Assembly: GCA_910586455.1 (NCBI GenBank)
Contig: CAJUHX010000018.1
Span: 1 to 33,177 of the forward strand
Reading direction: 5' to 3'
DNA: 33,177 nucleotides
From: an uncultured Muribaculaceae bacterium
GTDB taxonomy: Bacteria > Bacteroidota > Bacteroidia > Bacteroidales > Muribaculaceae
Shown here: in pieces, positions 7,899 through 15,993 of the stretch
Numbering within the stretch: the first letter of the stretch is position 1
Layout of the letters: every line of letters begins with the position of its first letter
Position numbers and translations under genes: made by a program
The notes under the pieces: generated by a model
The model's input: the letters and a program-made list of their open reading frames with translations, nothing else
Database searches by the model: none
Told to the model about the DNA's origin: nothing

Positions 7899-9040
7899 TG
7901 TTTTCCGACGAACTGAAAAAATATTCCTGGGCCGACACCACGGCGCAGATTGCAGCCATGACTGATGCCGACGTGCGCCGTGCCCTGGCCCGTACGGTGC
8001 TGACCGACCGCGACTTCATGGCCCTGATTTCGCCTGCAGCCGAGCCGTATCTCGAATTTATGGCGCGCCGCAGCCGGGCAATCACCGAGCAGCGTTTCGG
8101 CAAGGTGGTGAGCATGTACATACCCATGTACATAACCAATTCGTGTACCAACTCGTGCGTGTACTGCGGCTTCAACCGCCACAACCGCTTAGACCGTGTG
8201 GTGCTTACTCCCGAGCAGATAGAGCGCGAGTGCAAGGCCATAAAGCAGCTCGGACCCTTTGAGAATCTGCTGCTGGTGACGGGCGAGAACCCGCGTATAG
8301 CCGGCGTGGAATATATCGAGCAGGCCCTGAAAGTGTGCCGCCCATACTTCAGCAACCTGTCGATAGAGGTGATGCCGCTTTCGGCCGATGACTATCGCCG
8401 CCTGACCCGTGCGGGCCTCAACGGCGTGACCTGCTTTCAGGAAACATACAACCGCGAACGCTATAAAATCTACCATCCCGCAGGTATGAAATCGAAATTC
8501 GAATGGCGCTGCGACGGCTTCGACCGCATGGGCATGGCCGGAGTGCATAAAATAGGCATGGGTGTGCTGATAGGTCTGGAAGACTGGCGTACCGATGTGA
8601 CCATGATGGCCCGCCATCTGGCCTATATGCGCAAGAAATACTGGAAGACACGCTATGCGGTGAACTTCCCGCGCATGCGTCCGTCGGAGTCCGGCTTCCA
8701 GCCCAATGTGGTGATGAGCGACCGCGAGCTGGCACAGCTCACCTTTGCCTTCCGCCTGTTCGACCACGATGTGGACATAAGCTACAGCACACGCGAAGAC
8801 CACCGCCTGCGCAACAACATGGCAACCCTCGGTGTAACCTCCATGAGCGCCGGCAGCAAGACCGATCCGGGCGGCTACGCGGTGTATCCGAGTTCGCTGG
8901 AGCAGTTTGCCGTGAGCGACCGCACTTCGCCCTGCGAGGTGGCCGCCGACCTGCGCGCCCTCGGGCGCGAGCCGGTGTGGAAAGACTGGGATGCTGTATT
9001 CGACGAAAACTCCGCCCGGGCGGCTGTATACTGCAGTTGA
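7898..9040 (+). CDS. thiH: 2-iminoacetate synthase (tyrosine lyase) ThiH
   Basis: Radical S-adenosylmethionine enzyme that cleaves tyrosine to dehydroglycine and p-cresol for thiazole formation. The 380-aa protein has the radical-SAM cluster motif CxxxCxxC as Cys83, Cys87 and Cys90 (SCTNSCVYCGF), and the GE motif in LLVTGENPR. RYAVNFPRMRPSESGF near residue 250 and STREDHRLRNNMA are family blocks. The oxygen-sensitive ThiH rather than the oxidase ThiO fits an anaerobe. Start: a GTG at 7895 precedes the ATG at 7898; the ATG overlaps the thiG TGA by one base and was chosen. Confidence 0.96.
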   Translation: MFSDELKKYSWADTTAQIAAMTDADVRRALARTVLTDRDFMALISPAAEPYLEFMARRSRAITEQRFGKVVSMYIPMYITNSCTNSCVYCGFNRHNRLDRVVLTPEQIERECKAIKQLGPFENLLLVTGENPRIAGVEYIEQALKVCRPYFSNLSIEVMPLSADDYRRLTRAGLNGVTCFQETYNRERYKIYHPAGMKSKFEWRCDGFDRMGMAGVHKIGMGVLIGLEDWRTDVTMMARHLAYMRKKYWKTRYAVNFPRMRPSESGFQPNVVMSDRELAQLTFAFRLFDHDVDISYSTREDHRLRNNMATLGVTSMSAGSKTDPGGYAVYPSSLEQFAVSDRTSPCEVAADLRALGREPVWKDWDAVFDENSARAAVYCS

Positions 9041-9043
9041 ACC

Positions 9044-9745
9044 ATGGAAGAAAACGAACGCTACTCGCGCCAGACCATGCTGCCGCAGTTAGGGCCGGAA
9101 GGCCAGCGCAGGCTCCTCGGGGCACGTGTGCTTATAGTTGGCGTGGGCGGTCTGGGCTCGGCTGTGGCCACTTACCTGGCTGGTGCCGGAGTAGGGCATA
9201 TAGGCCTTGCCGACCACGATGTGGTAAGCATAAGCAATCTGCAGCGCCAGACATTGTACTCCGAGGCCCAGACCGGTATGCCAAAAGCCATTGCTGCCGC
9301 CGGACGCCTTGCCGCCATAAACTCCGGAATCAGGCTCGAGCCCCTGTGCGAAGGCTTTACCGAGGCCAACGCTCCCGGGCTGACAGAGCGTTTCGACCTC
9401 GTTATGGACTGCTGCGACAACTTTGCCACCCGCTACCTTATCGACGATGCCTGCGCCGCAGCCGGTCGCCGCTGGGTACACGGAGCGCTGAGCGAATTTT
9501 CCGGCGAGGTGACGGTGTTCAATCCTGCAGTCGGGTATTGCTATAGCCGCCTTTATCCCGACCGCGATTACCTCTGTGGCCTGCCTCAGAGAGTAAAAGG
9601 CGTGATAGGCGCCGTGGCCGGATACATAGGCTGCCTGCAGGCCTGCGAGGCTATAAAACTGATTGCGGGCTTCGGAAAGCCACTTGAAGGCCGGCTGCTG
9701 ACAGTCGACTGTCTTGAAATGACTACACAAACTATAAATTACTGA
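9044..9745 (+). CDS. thiF: ThiS adenylyltransferase ThiF (HesA/MoeB/ThiF family), short form
   Basis: E1-like enzyme predicted to adenylate the ThiS C-terminus using ATP. The 233-aa protein has the Rossmann motif VLIVGVGGLGSAVATYLAGAG, the acidic nucleotide site LADHDVVSISNLQRQTLY, and DLVMDCCDNFATRYLIDD, all ThiF/MoeB hallmarks. It is shorter than E. coli ThiF and lacks its zinc site: where ThiF/MoeB has CYRC-L, this has CYSRL, and the C-terminal CxxC pair is absent, the protein ending LLTVDCLEMTTQTINY. Cys in DYLCGLPQ may correspond to the E. coli sulfur-relay cysteine. Placement directly after thiH makes the role secure even though the sulfur-transfer detail may differ. Confidence 0.92.
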   Translation: MEENERYSRQTMLPQLGPEGQRRLLGARVLIVGVGGLGSAVATYLAGAGVGHIGLADHDVVSISNLQRQTLYSEAQTGMPKAIAAAGRLAAINSGIRLEPLCEGFTEANAPGLTERFDLVMDCCDNFATRYLIDDACAAAGRRWVHGALSEFSGEVTVFNPAVGYCYSRLYPDRDYLCGLPQRVKGVIGAVAGYIGCLQACEAIKLIAGFGKPLEGRLLTVDCLEMTTQTINY

Positions 9746-9748
9746 ACA

Positions 9749-10405
9749 ATGGAAACGAAATGGAGCAGCTCGGCATGGAAAGCCGCCGAGCCGGTTTACG
9801 AGGCTATACTCAAACTGCCGTTTATAACCGAGCTAAAAGAGGGTACCCTCGCGGCCGAACGGTTCAATTTCTATATCGGCCAGGACAGCCTGTATATAAA
9901 TGTATACAGCCGTGTGCTGGCCCATATAGCATCGCGTCTGGCCGATATGACTCAGGTGGAAGATTTTCTGAAATTCGCCGGCGACGGCGTATACATGGAG
10001 AAGGCCCTGCACTCGCTGTATGTAAGCGCCGGGCCGCGTGTGATGTCGCCCGCCTGCCTGCTGTATACTTCGCTGCTCAAAGCACAGGCCTGCGACGACG
10101 TGGCCGTGGAAGCGGCGGCAATTCTGCCATGCTTCTGGATATATCAGGCCGTTGGACGTCATATGTTTCTGACTTCCAGAATCGAGGGCAATCCGTACGC
10201 CGACTGGATTAAGGCCTATTCGAACGAGGAATTCGACAAATCGAACGCCCGTGCGATTGCAATCTGCGACGACCTGGCTGCGCGTGCCTCCGACGAAGTG
10301 CGCGCCCGCATGACCGACATATTCGTGGAGGCCGCCCGCATGGAATGGCTGTTCTGGCACAGCGCGTACAATATGGAACAATGGCCTGTGGAAATCCGAC
10401 CCTGA
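9749..10405 (+). CDS. tenA: Aminopyrimidine aminohydrolase TenA (thiaminase II)
   Basis: A 218-aa all-helical protein of the TenA family, which hydrolyses aminomethyl-pyrimidine from degraded thiamine to HMP for reuse. Motifs: LKEGTLAAERFNFYIGQDS at the N-terminus, AAILPCFWIYQAVG with the expected nucleophile Cys128, and MEWLFWHSAY with the conserved Glu199 near the C-terminus. The Cys marks it as the TenA_C type. It has no signal peptide. It lies between thiF and thiD, 3 nt after thiF and 1 nt before thiD, so HMP produced by it would be handed to ThiD. Because thiC is missing from the cluster, TenA may be an important local source of HMP; that is inference. Confidence 0.93.
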   Translation: METKWSSSAWKAAEPVYEAILKLPFITELKEGTLAAERFNFYIGQDSLYINVYSRVLAHIASRLADMTQVEDFLKFAGDGVYMEKALHSLYVSAGPRVMSPACLLYTSLLKAQACDDVAVEAAAILPCFWIYQAVGRHMFLTSRIEGNPYADWIKAYSNEEFDKSNARAIAICDDLAARASDEVRARMTDIFVEAARMEWLFWHSAYNMEQWPVEIRP

Positions 10406-10406
10406 T

Positions 10407-11225
10407 ATGAAGCGCTATCATACTGCCCTGACTATAGCCGGCAGCGACCCGTCGGGAGGTGCCGGCCTGCAGGCCGACCTCAAAACATTCTCGGCCCTTG
10501 GAGTTTACGGCTCCACCGCCGTGGTGGCCGTGGTCGACGAGAATACAGCCGGAGTGTACGGCGTACATCCAATACCGGTGGAGTTTGTGAAAGGACAGAT
10601 ACGCTCGGTGCTGTCGGATGTAGGCGCCGATGCCGTGAAGATAGGTATGCTGCACAGCCGCGAGCTGATACTTGGCGTGCTCGACACGCTGCGCGAGTAT
10701 CCTCTCCTGCGCGACATAGTCCTCGACCCGGTGATGGTGGCTACTTCGGGCGATCCGCTGCTGCTGCCCGATGCCGCAGGCACCCTGGCCTCGCAACTGA
10801 TTCCGTACTCGCGTGTTATTACACCCAATCTGCCGGAGGCAGAACTGCTGCTGGGCCATAGAATAGCCGGACAGTCCGACTTCGAGGATGCCGCCCGCGC
10901 GCTCTCAGGCACAGGAGGCGGCAAAGTGTCGGTGCTGCTCAAGGCCGGACACCTCGATAACGCCGAACTGACCGATTATTTTTACAATGCCGAAAGCGGC
11001 GAGATGCTTCGCCTGACATCGCCCAGAGTCGTAACCGCCAACACCCACGGCACCGGCTGCACATTGTCGTCGGCCGTAGCGGCCCTGCTTGCACGCAGCT
11101 ATGGCCTCAACGATGCCGTGCGAGGAGCCAAAAAGTATATATCCGACGCCATAAAGGCCGGTGCCGACTATCAGATTGGTATCGGCCACGGTCCGGTCCA
11201 CCACTTCCACCGGTGGTGGAAATGA
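10407..11225 (+). CDS. thiD: Hydroxymethylpyrimidine/phosphomethylpyrimidine kinase ThiD
   Basis: A 272-aa ribokinase-fold enzyme that phosphorylates HMP to HMP-P and then HMP-PP, the substrate of ThiE. Signatures: TIAGSDPSGGAGLQADLKTF at the N-terminus, VKIGMLHS, IVLDPVMVATSGDPLL, VITPNLPEAELLLG and the anion-hole/catalytic motif NTHGTGCTLSSA near the C-terminus. Last gene of the TPP-regulated operon. It ends 4 nt from the stop of the convergent zip gene, and a small hairpin over its final codons may end transcription from either side. Confidence 0.96.
   Translation: MKRYHTALTIAGSDPSGGAGLQADLKTFSALGVYGSTAVVAVVDENTAGVYGVHPIPVEFVKGQIRSVLSDVGADAVKIGMLHSRELILGVLDTLREYPLLRDIVLDPVMVATSGDPLLLPDAAGTLASQLIPYSRVITPNLPEAELLLGHRIAGQSDFEDAARALSGTGGGKVSVLLKAGHLDNAELTDYFYNAESGEMLRLTSPRVVTANTHGTGCTLSSAVAALLARSYGLNDAVRGAKKYISDAIKAGADYQIGIGHGPVHHFHRWWK
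11205..11221. terminator. Possible weak bidirectional hairpin between thiD and the ZIP gene
   Basis: TTCCACC (11205-11211) and GGTGGAA (11215-11221) form a 7-bp stem with a 3-nt loop inside the last thiD codons, at the meeting point of two convergent genes. There is no clear T-run, so this is only a candidate terminator. Confidence 0.3.
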
Positions 11226-11229
11226 GATT

Positions 11230-11988
11230 TCACACCAGCGCCTCGATGAAGAGCATGCACACCACGCCTGCCACCAGGGCGTAGGTGGCCTGCTTCTGGA
11301 AGCCGTGCGAGTGGGTTTCGGGTATCATCTCGTCGCTTATCACATACAGCATGGCGCCCCCGGCCATGGCTAACAGAAATGGCAGGAATGCAGCCGAGAT
11401 GTCGCCTATGAAATATCCGGCGAATACTCCTGCTACCTCCAGCAGCGCCACTGCCACGCCTATAAGCATGGTGTTCAGAAAGCGCACTCCGGCCACCAGC
11501 AGGGGTGTTATCACCACCATGCCTTCGGGCAGGTTCTGCAGGGCGATTGTAAAGGCTATCGCCAAGGCGTTGCCCTGGTCGCCGTTGAACGATACTCCGG
11601 TAGCCATGCCTTCGGGTAGCTTGTGCAGGGCTATGGCCATGACGAACAGCAAGGTGCGGTTGAGCGACGCATTGTTGGCGTGGCGCTCTTCTTCCTTCAT
11701 ACCCGATAGGTGATGCAGGTGGGGTGTAAAGCGGTCGAGCGCTCCAATCAGGGCCACGCCACAGACTATACCCAGAACTATCTGCCACCATTCGGAGGCC
11801 GGAGTCATCTCAATCGATGGCAATATCAGACATACTATCGACGCTGCCAGCATCATGCCGGCACAAAATCCCAGAAAAGTGTCGTTCCAGTTGTGAGGTA
11901 TGCGTTTTATCAGCAGGCCTATGGCGGAGCCTATGAGCGAAGACAGGCCTAATGCTCCGGCACAGAACAGAAGATTGGTAATTTCCAT
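11230..11988 (-). CDS. ZIP family metal (zinc) transporter
   Basis: A 252-aa inner-membrane protein with about eight hydrophobic segments, predicted to import Zn2+ or a related divalent metal. The ZIP signature is clear: MAIALHKLPEGMATGVSF in the fourth segment and TIALQNLPEGMVV in the fifth, with the metal-binding His, Glu and Asn residues. A short His-containing loop (PHLHHLSG and EERHANN) precedes them, and PETHSHGF is in a later loop. The organisation resembles ZupT/GufA-type ZIPs. The ATG at 11988 (MEITN) was chosen because the alternative ATG at 12015 abuts the rubrerythrin terminator hairpin, leaving no leader. It converges with thiD. Substrate is inferred from family. Confidence 0.88.
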   Translation of the reverse strand: MEITNLLFCAGALGLSSLIGSAIGLLIKRIPHNWNDTFLGFCAGMMLAASIVCLILPSIEMTPASEWWQIVLGIVCGVALIGALDRFTPHLHHLSGMKEEERHANNASLNRTLLFVMAIALHKLPEGMATGVSFNGDQGNALAIAFTIALQNLPEGMVVITPLLVAGVRFLNTMLIGVAVALLEVAGVFAGYFIGDISAAFLPFLLAMAGGAMLYVISDEMIPETHSHGFQKQATYALVAGVVCMLFIEALV

Positions 11989-12015
11989 AATGGATGTATT
12001 GTGCTGTGATTTCAT

Positions 12016-12056
12016 AAAAGGCGCGCCCCAACCATGCGGTTGCCGGCACGCCTTTT
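12016..12056 (-). terminator. Strong rho-independent terminator after rubrerythrin
   Basis: Read on the minus strand, AAAAGGCGTGCC pairs with GGCGCGCCTTTT (one G-U), and an inner CAACC/GGTTG helix is capped by GCAT. The 3' arm ends in a T-run. On the plus strand the same element also ends CCTTTTT, so it could work in both directions. Confidence 0.8.
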
Positions 12057-12079
12057 TCTATTGATAAGTCTGAGAACGT

Positions 12080-12664
12080 TTATTCGAAGTCCATGGCCAT
12101 GTAGTGCTGGTATGGATGGTCGCATGCCGGGCACACAGCCGGTGGCTCGGTACCTTCGTATTCGTAGCCACATTCCAGGCACTGCCACTTGATGGCTTTT
12201 TTGCGTTTCCACACGGTGCCTTTCTTTACCTGGTCGAGATACCACAGAAAGTGTTCGCGGTGTCGCTTTTCAATTTCGGCTATGGCGCGAAAGTGTTCGG
12301 CGATTTTGGTGAATCCTTCTTCGTCGGCCACTTTAGCGGCTGCGATATACTGCTCGATACCCTCGGCTTCTTCCTCGGCAGCGGCTGTGGCCAGATTTTC
12401 GGCTGTATTGCCTATCACGCCGGCGTCGGGGTCGATTGTCACATTTACTTTTCCGCCTTCAAGGAGTTTGAAGAATACTTTGCCGTGGTGGATTTCGTTT
12501 TCTGCTGTTTCGCGGAATACTTGGCCTATGGGGTAATATTCTTCTTTGTCGGCCTGTTTGGCGTAATAGGTGTATCGGGTATAAGCCGCAGATTCGCTGA
12601 TATAGGCTTTTACCAGATTCGCTTCGGTTTTTGTGCCTTTAATGCTTTTCTTTGCTTTTGCCAT
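12080..12664 (-). CDS. rbr: Rubrerythrin
   Basis: A 194-aa non-haem iron protein that reduces hydrogen peroxide in anaerobes. The N-terminal ferritin-like four-helix domain has the diiron ligand motifs: ESAAYTRYTYYAKQAD, ETAENEIHHGKVFF, AEEEAEGIEQY and IAEIEKRHREHF. The C-terminal rubredoxin-like domain binds one iron through WQCLECGYEY and AVCPACDHPYQHY (CxxC...CxxC). The order and length are standard for classical rubrerythrin. The ATG at 12664 (MAKAKKS) was chosen over an upstream in-frame start at 12715 because the extra 17 residues (MPCCYSC...) are not family-like. It stands alone between glmM and a strong terminator. No convincing promoter with correct spacing was found upstream. Confidence 0.95.
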   Translation of the reverse strand: MAKAKKSIKGTKTEANLVKAYISESAAYTRYTYYAKQADKEEYYPIGQVFRETAENEIHHGKVFFKLLEGGKVNVTIDPDAGVIGNTAENLATAAAEEEAEGIEQYIAAAKVADEEGFTKIAEHFRAIAEIEKRHREHFLWYLDQVKKGTVWKRKKAIKWQCLECGYEYEGTEPPAVCPACDHPYQHYMAMDFE

Positions 12665-12725
12665 GATGTTATAGTATTGTAAGTTTAGGAATATGCAACT
12701 ATAACAACATGGCAAATAATTTGGT

Positions 12726-14111
12726 TCAGCACATGGACAGTATGACGTCTTTGACCGACCGGGCCAGCTCGGCGGCCAAAGCGTCGGTGTGGGCCTCGGC
12801 GTACACGCGGATTATCGGCTCGGTGTTTGATTTGCGCAGGTGTACCCAGCTGTCGGCGAAGTCGATTTTCACGCCGTCGATATCAGTGATGCGTTCACCG
12901 GCATATTTTGCTTTTACGGCAAGCAGGAGTGCGTCGACATCAAGTTCGGGCTTGAGCTCTACTTTGGTTTTGTGGATGGAGTAGGCGGGGTAGGTGGCGC
13001 GGAGTTCGCTTACGCTTTTACCGCTCTTGGCCAGCAGGGTAAGGAAGAGAGCCACGCCCACTAATGCGTCGCGGCCATAGTGCGAGGCGGGATATATCAC
13101 GCCGCCGTTGCCTTCGCCGCCGATAACGGCGCCGGTGCGCTTCATTTCGGTTGTTACGTTTACTTCACCTACTGCGGCGGCTGTGTAGGTGCAGCCCAGG
13201 GCTTCGGTTACATCGCGCAGGGCGCGGGTGGAGCTGAGGTTGCTTACGGTTGAGCCGGGGGTGTGGCGCAGCACATAGTCGGCAATCGATACGAGTGTGT
13301 ATTCTTCGCCGAACATTTCGCCGCCGTTCTGAATTATGGCCAGACGGTCCACGTCGGGGTCTACCACGAAGCCTACGTCGGCACCGCTACTGCGCATCAG
13401 TTCGGATATGCCTGTAAGGTTTTCGGGTATGGGTTCGGGGTTATGGGCGAAGTGGCCGTTGGGTTCGCAGTTGAGTTCGATTATGTTTTCCACGCCCAGG
13501 GCACGTAGCAGCTGTGGTATGATTAGGCCGCCTACCGAATTGACAGCATCGACTGCCACGGTGAAGTGTGCGTTGCGTATGGCTTCCACGTCTACCAGCT
13601 CGAGTGCGAGAACCTGCTCGATGTGGCGGCGGTTATATGTGGTGTTGGCCGATTCGTGGCCCAGCTGGTCGACTTCGGCGAATTTATATTCGCATTCGTC
13701 GGCTATCCGCAGCACTTCCTTACCTTCGGCGTCGTTGAGGAATTCGCCTTTGGCGTTGAGCAGTTTCAGCGCGTTCCACTGGCGGGGATTGTGCGAGGCT
13801 GTGAGTATGAGGCCACCCTGTGCGTTCTCGGCCACTACGGCTATTTCGGTGGTAGGGGTGGAGGCAAGACCTATGTTGACTACGTCGCAGCCCATTGCCT
13901 TGAGGGTACCGCATACGAGGTCGCAGACCATGTCGCCCGAGAGGCGGGCGTCGCGGCCTACTACGATTACGCAGCGCCGGCCTTCGTTGGCGCGTTTGAT
14001 GAATGTGGCATAGGCGGCAGTGAATTTTACAATGTCGAGCGGTGTGAGGCCGCAGCCGGGCTCGGCGCCAATGGTGCCGCGGATGCCCGATATCGATTTT
14101 ATCAGTGGCAT
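12726..14111 (-). CDS. glmM: Phosphoglucosamine mutase-like alpha-D-phosphohexomutase
   Basis: A 461-aa enzyme of the four-domain phosphohexomutase superfamily. It probably interconverts glucosamine-6-phosphate and glucosamine-1-phosphate for UDP-GlcNAc, peptidoglycan and LPS synthesis. It begins SISGIRGTIG, the phosphate-binding start of the GlmM type. TASHNP has the catalytic phosphoserine Ser106, DPDVDR (251-256) is the Mg2+ loop, and GEGNGG (332-337) is the sugar-binding loop. The C-terminal phosphate-binding loop is RKSNTEPIIRVY. Sugar specificity cannot be proved from these motifs, so phosphomannomutase or phosphoglucomutase activity remains possible. It lies 63 nt downstream of the DUF4827 gene with no obvious promoter or terminator between, so it is probably co-transcribed. 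Confidence 0.88.
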   Translation of the reverse strand: MPLIKSISGIRGTIGAEPGCGLTPLDIVKFTAAYATFIKRANEGRRCVIVVGRDARLSGDMVCDLVCGTLKAMGCDVVNIGLASTPTTEIAVVAENAQGGLILTASHNPRQWNALKLLNAKGEFLNDAEGKEVLRIADECEYKFAEVDQLGHESANTTYNRRHIEQVLALELVDVEAIRNAHFTVAVDAVNSVGGLIIPQLLRALGVENIIELNCEPNGHFAHNPEPIPENLTGISELMRSSGADVGFVVDPDVDRLAIIQNGGEMFGEEYTLVSIADYVLRHTPGSTVSNLSSTRALRDVTEALGCTYTAAAVGEVNVTTEMKRTGAVIGGEGNGGVIYPASHYGRDALVGVALFLTLLAKSGKSVSELRATYPAYSIHKTKVELKPELDVDALLLAVKAKYAGERITDIDGVKIDFADSWVHLRKSNTEPIIRVYAEAHTDALAAELARSVKDVILSMC

Positions 14112-14174
14112 GTTAATGTGTGTATGTGATGGATTGTTTTATGTTCGTTTTTTGCTACAGGAGGCGTGCAGCCG

Positions 14175-14753
14175 TCAGATTTTGGGTCTGAAGTAGCGCA
14201 GGTGGTAGAGATAGGGAATCACATTGGATTCTTCGTCGGTAAAGCCGTAGCGCGATTTTACCACCAGATTTACCTCGCAGTCTACCGGCAGGTAGTTGAG
14301 AGGGGTCTGTATGCCTGCGCCCCACTGGGCCGATGAGGCCAGCTCGTAGTTCTGATAGCGGAACGATGCGTTGATGAGGCTGAGGTCGTCTTCGTTGCCC
14401 CACGATGAGCTGAATGTGCCTGAGGCAGAATCGTACGAGCGCATGTCGTAGCGCATGAAGCGGAAATATATCAGTTCGTCGTTTTTTACTTTGTTGTCTT
14501 TGGTGCCGGGGTTTATTACCTGCATGTACATGTTGCCGTCTTCGTCGATTTTGTAATATGGAGCGTCCTTTCCGGTCAGGAACACTGTATCGGCGGGTAC
14601 CTGCGGTATTACTATATTGTCGACAAGAAAGTTGTTGATGTAGTGGGCTTCATCGTTGAGCAGTTCGGCGTACGACTTGTTGTCGTCGCAGCTGCCTAAG
14701 CCCAGCGACGCTGCGGCCAGCATGGCGGCCGCGAGTATTTTTGCTGATTTCAT
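14175..14753 (-). CDS. DUF4827 family lipoprotein
   Basis: A 192-aa predicted lipoprotein: MKSAKILAAAMLAAASLGLG then SCDDNKSYAELLNDE, with Cys22 as the lipidation site. The opening CDDNKSYAELLNDEAHYINNF and the later PQVPADTVFL and YFRFMRYDM match what I recall of DUF4827 proteins, small Bacteroidales lipoproteins with a possible FKBP-like fold and no known activity. Function is unknown. Its start overlaps the nrnA stop by 4 nt (ATGA), so the two are translationally coupled, and glmM follows. The nrnA-DUF4827-glmM order appears to be a conserved Bacteroidales arrangement; I say so from memory, not from a search. Confidence 0.85.
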   Translation of the reverse strand: MKSAKILAAAMLAAASLGLGSCDDNKSYAELLNDEAHYINNFLVDNIVIPQVPADTVFLTGKDAPYYKIDEDGNMYMQVINPGTKDNKVKNDELIYFRFMRYDMRSYDSASGTFSSSWGNEDDLSLINASFRYQNYELASSAQWGAGIQTPLNYLPVDCEVNLVVKSRYGFTDEESNVIPYLYHLRYFRPKI

Positions 14754-15796
14754 ATTTCGGTGCTTGATTTATCGATGTATAGTTCGCGGTTGCGCTTCAG
14801 AAGGCTGCGGAATAGCTCGGCACACTGGTCGAGGCTGCCCCGGTATTCGCCGCCGGCAGCGTTGCGGTGGCCTCCGCCGCCAAAGTACTCGCTGCAGAGT
14901 TTGTCGACCGGAAAGTCGCCAACACTTCGCATCGACACTTTTACATAGCCATCTTCTTCGCGCAGGAAGCAGCTGTACACAACTTCCGGTATGGCCAGCG
15001 GACGATTCACCAGAGCCTCGGTGTCGCCTTTGCTGTAGTGGAAGCGGTTGAGTTCCTCGCGCGACAGCGTGGTCAGGGCGGCATGTTCGTCGGCGAACAG
15101 TTCCATTTTTTCGGCCAGCGCATATCCGTTGATGCGCAGCGAGCTTTCGCTGAAGGTGTTGAACAGGCGTTTGTAGAGCATGTCTTTGTTTGCGCCTTTT
15201 TTCAGCAGTTCGCTTACTATGATGTATATTTCGGGGTCTGAGGCGTTATACGCGAAGTTGCCTGTATCGGTCATCATGCCCGCCAGAATCAATTCGGCGG
15301 CTGTTTTATCGATAAGGTCGAAGAGCTCCAGACGACAGAGTACACGGAACAGCAGCATGCAGGTCGATGACATCTCGGGATGCGAAATGGTCACATCGGT
15401 GAAGTCGGCCGGGTCGAGGTGGTGGTCGATGAGTACTTTGGGCGACTTCGATGCGTTCAGGGCTGTGGCCAGACGGTCGATACGGCTCGGAGCGTTGAAG
15501 TCGAGGCAGAATACCACATCGGCATCGCAGAACAGTGTGCGGGCGTAGTCGGAGTATCGGTTGCCGTCGACAATGTCCTTGGCTCCCGGCAGGAACTGCA
15601 GATTGGCCGACACGCTGTCGGGGGTGATTACCTTGGCGTCGATGCCCATGTTCATAAGCACGCGGCACAGGGCCAGCGACGAGCCGAGGGCATCGCCGTC
15701 GGGGCTGATATGGCAGGTGATAACTGCCTTGGTGGCGTGTTCGAGCAACTGCTTCAGGCGCGCAATCTGCTTCTGGTCTATTATTCGTTTTATCAT
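14750..15796 (-). CDS. nrnA: DHH/DHHA1 phosphoesterase, NrnA-type oligoribonuclease/pAp phosphatase
   Basis: A 348-aa soluble enzyme predicted to degrade very short RNAs and/or dephosphorylate 3'-phosphoadenosine 5'-phosphate. The DHH domain has the Mn2+ ligands in AVITCHISPDGDALGSSLAL, VVFCLDFNAPSRID and VLIDHHLDP (the DHH motif). MMTDTGNFAY supplies the fourth Asp. The C-terminal DHHA1 domain ends with FGGGGHRNAAGGEY, which binds the RNA or nucleotide phosphate. Length and order are typical of NrnA. It is the first gene of a probable nrnA-DUF4827-glmM operon, with a TAACTTTG box 19 nt upstream of the ATG at 15796. Confidence 0.92.
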   Translation of the reverse strand: MIKRIIDQKQIARLKQLLEHATKAVITCHISPDGDALGSSLALCRVLMNMGIDAKVITPDSVSANLQFLPGAKDIVDGNRYSDYARTLFCDADVVFCLDFNAPSRIDRLATALNASKSPKVLIDHHLDPADFTDVTISHPEMSSTCMLLFRVLCRLELFDLIDKTAAELILAGMMTDTGNFAYNASDPEIYIIVSELLKKGANKDMLYKRLFNTFSESSLRINGYALAEKMELFADEHAALTTLSREELNRFHYSKGDTEALVNRPLAIPEVVYSCFLREEDGYVKVSMRSVGDFPVDKLCSEYFGGGGHRNAAGGEYRGSLDQCAELFRSLLKRNRELYIDKSSTEI

Positions 15797-15815
15797 TGTC
15801 TGGGATATTAATCCA

Positions 15816-15823
15816 CAAAGTTA
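15816..15823 (-). promoter_or_regulatory. Predicted -7 box of nrnA
   Basis: Minus-strand TAACTTTG matches TAnnTTTG and lies 19 nt before the nrnA ATG. No TTTG -33 at the expected spacing is visible. Confidence 0.5.
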
Positions 15824-15922
15824 CGAAATTTTTACCGTAATGTATTCCGCTTTCACACTTTTTACAAAATATCGCGCACGCGCGTATTTTTATATCGATA
15901 TATTCAGATAGCAATGCCTGTA

Positions 15923-15946
15923 GGGCACGGCGTCCCTGCCGTGCCC
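15923..15946. repeat. REP-like intergenic palindrome
   Basis: GGGCACGGC (15923-15931) and GCCGTGCCC (15938-15946) form a perfect 9-bp GC-rich stem with a 6-nt loop, in the 197-bp gap between nrnA and the DUF3298 gene. It has no T-run on either side, so it is more like a dispersed REP-type palindrome than a terminator. The rest of this gap is AT-rich and apart from the nrnA -7 box holds nothing I recognise. Confidence 0.5.
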
Positions 15947-15993
15947 ATATAGCCGGATGGCCAATTGCCATGTGAAAAAATAGTCTTGACGAA

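Noticed and set aside
12696..12703. Possible rubrerythrin -7 box (TATAGTTG on the minus strand)
   Set aside because: It has one mismatch to TAnnTTTG and the nearest TTTG is only 9 nt away, so the spacing is wrong.
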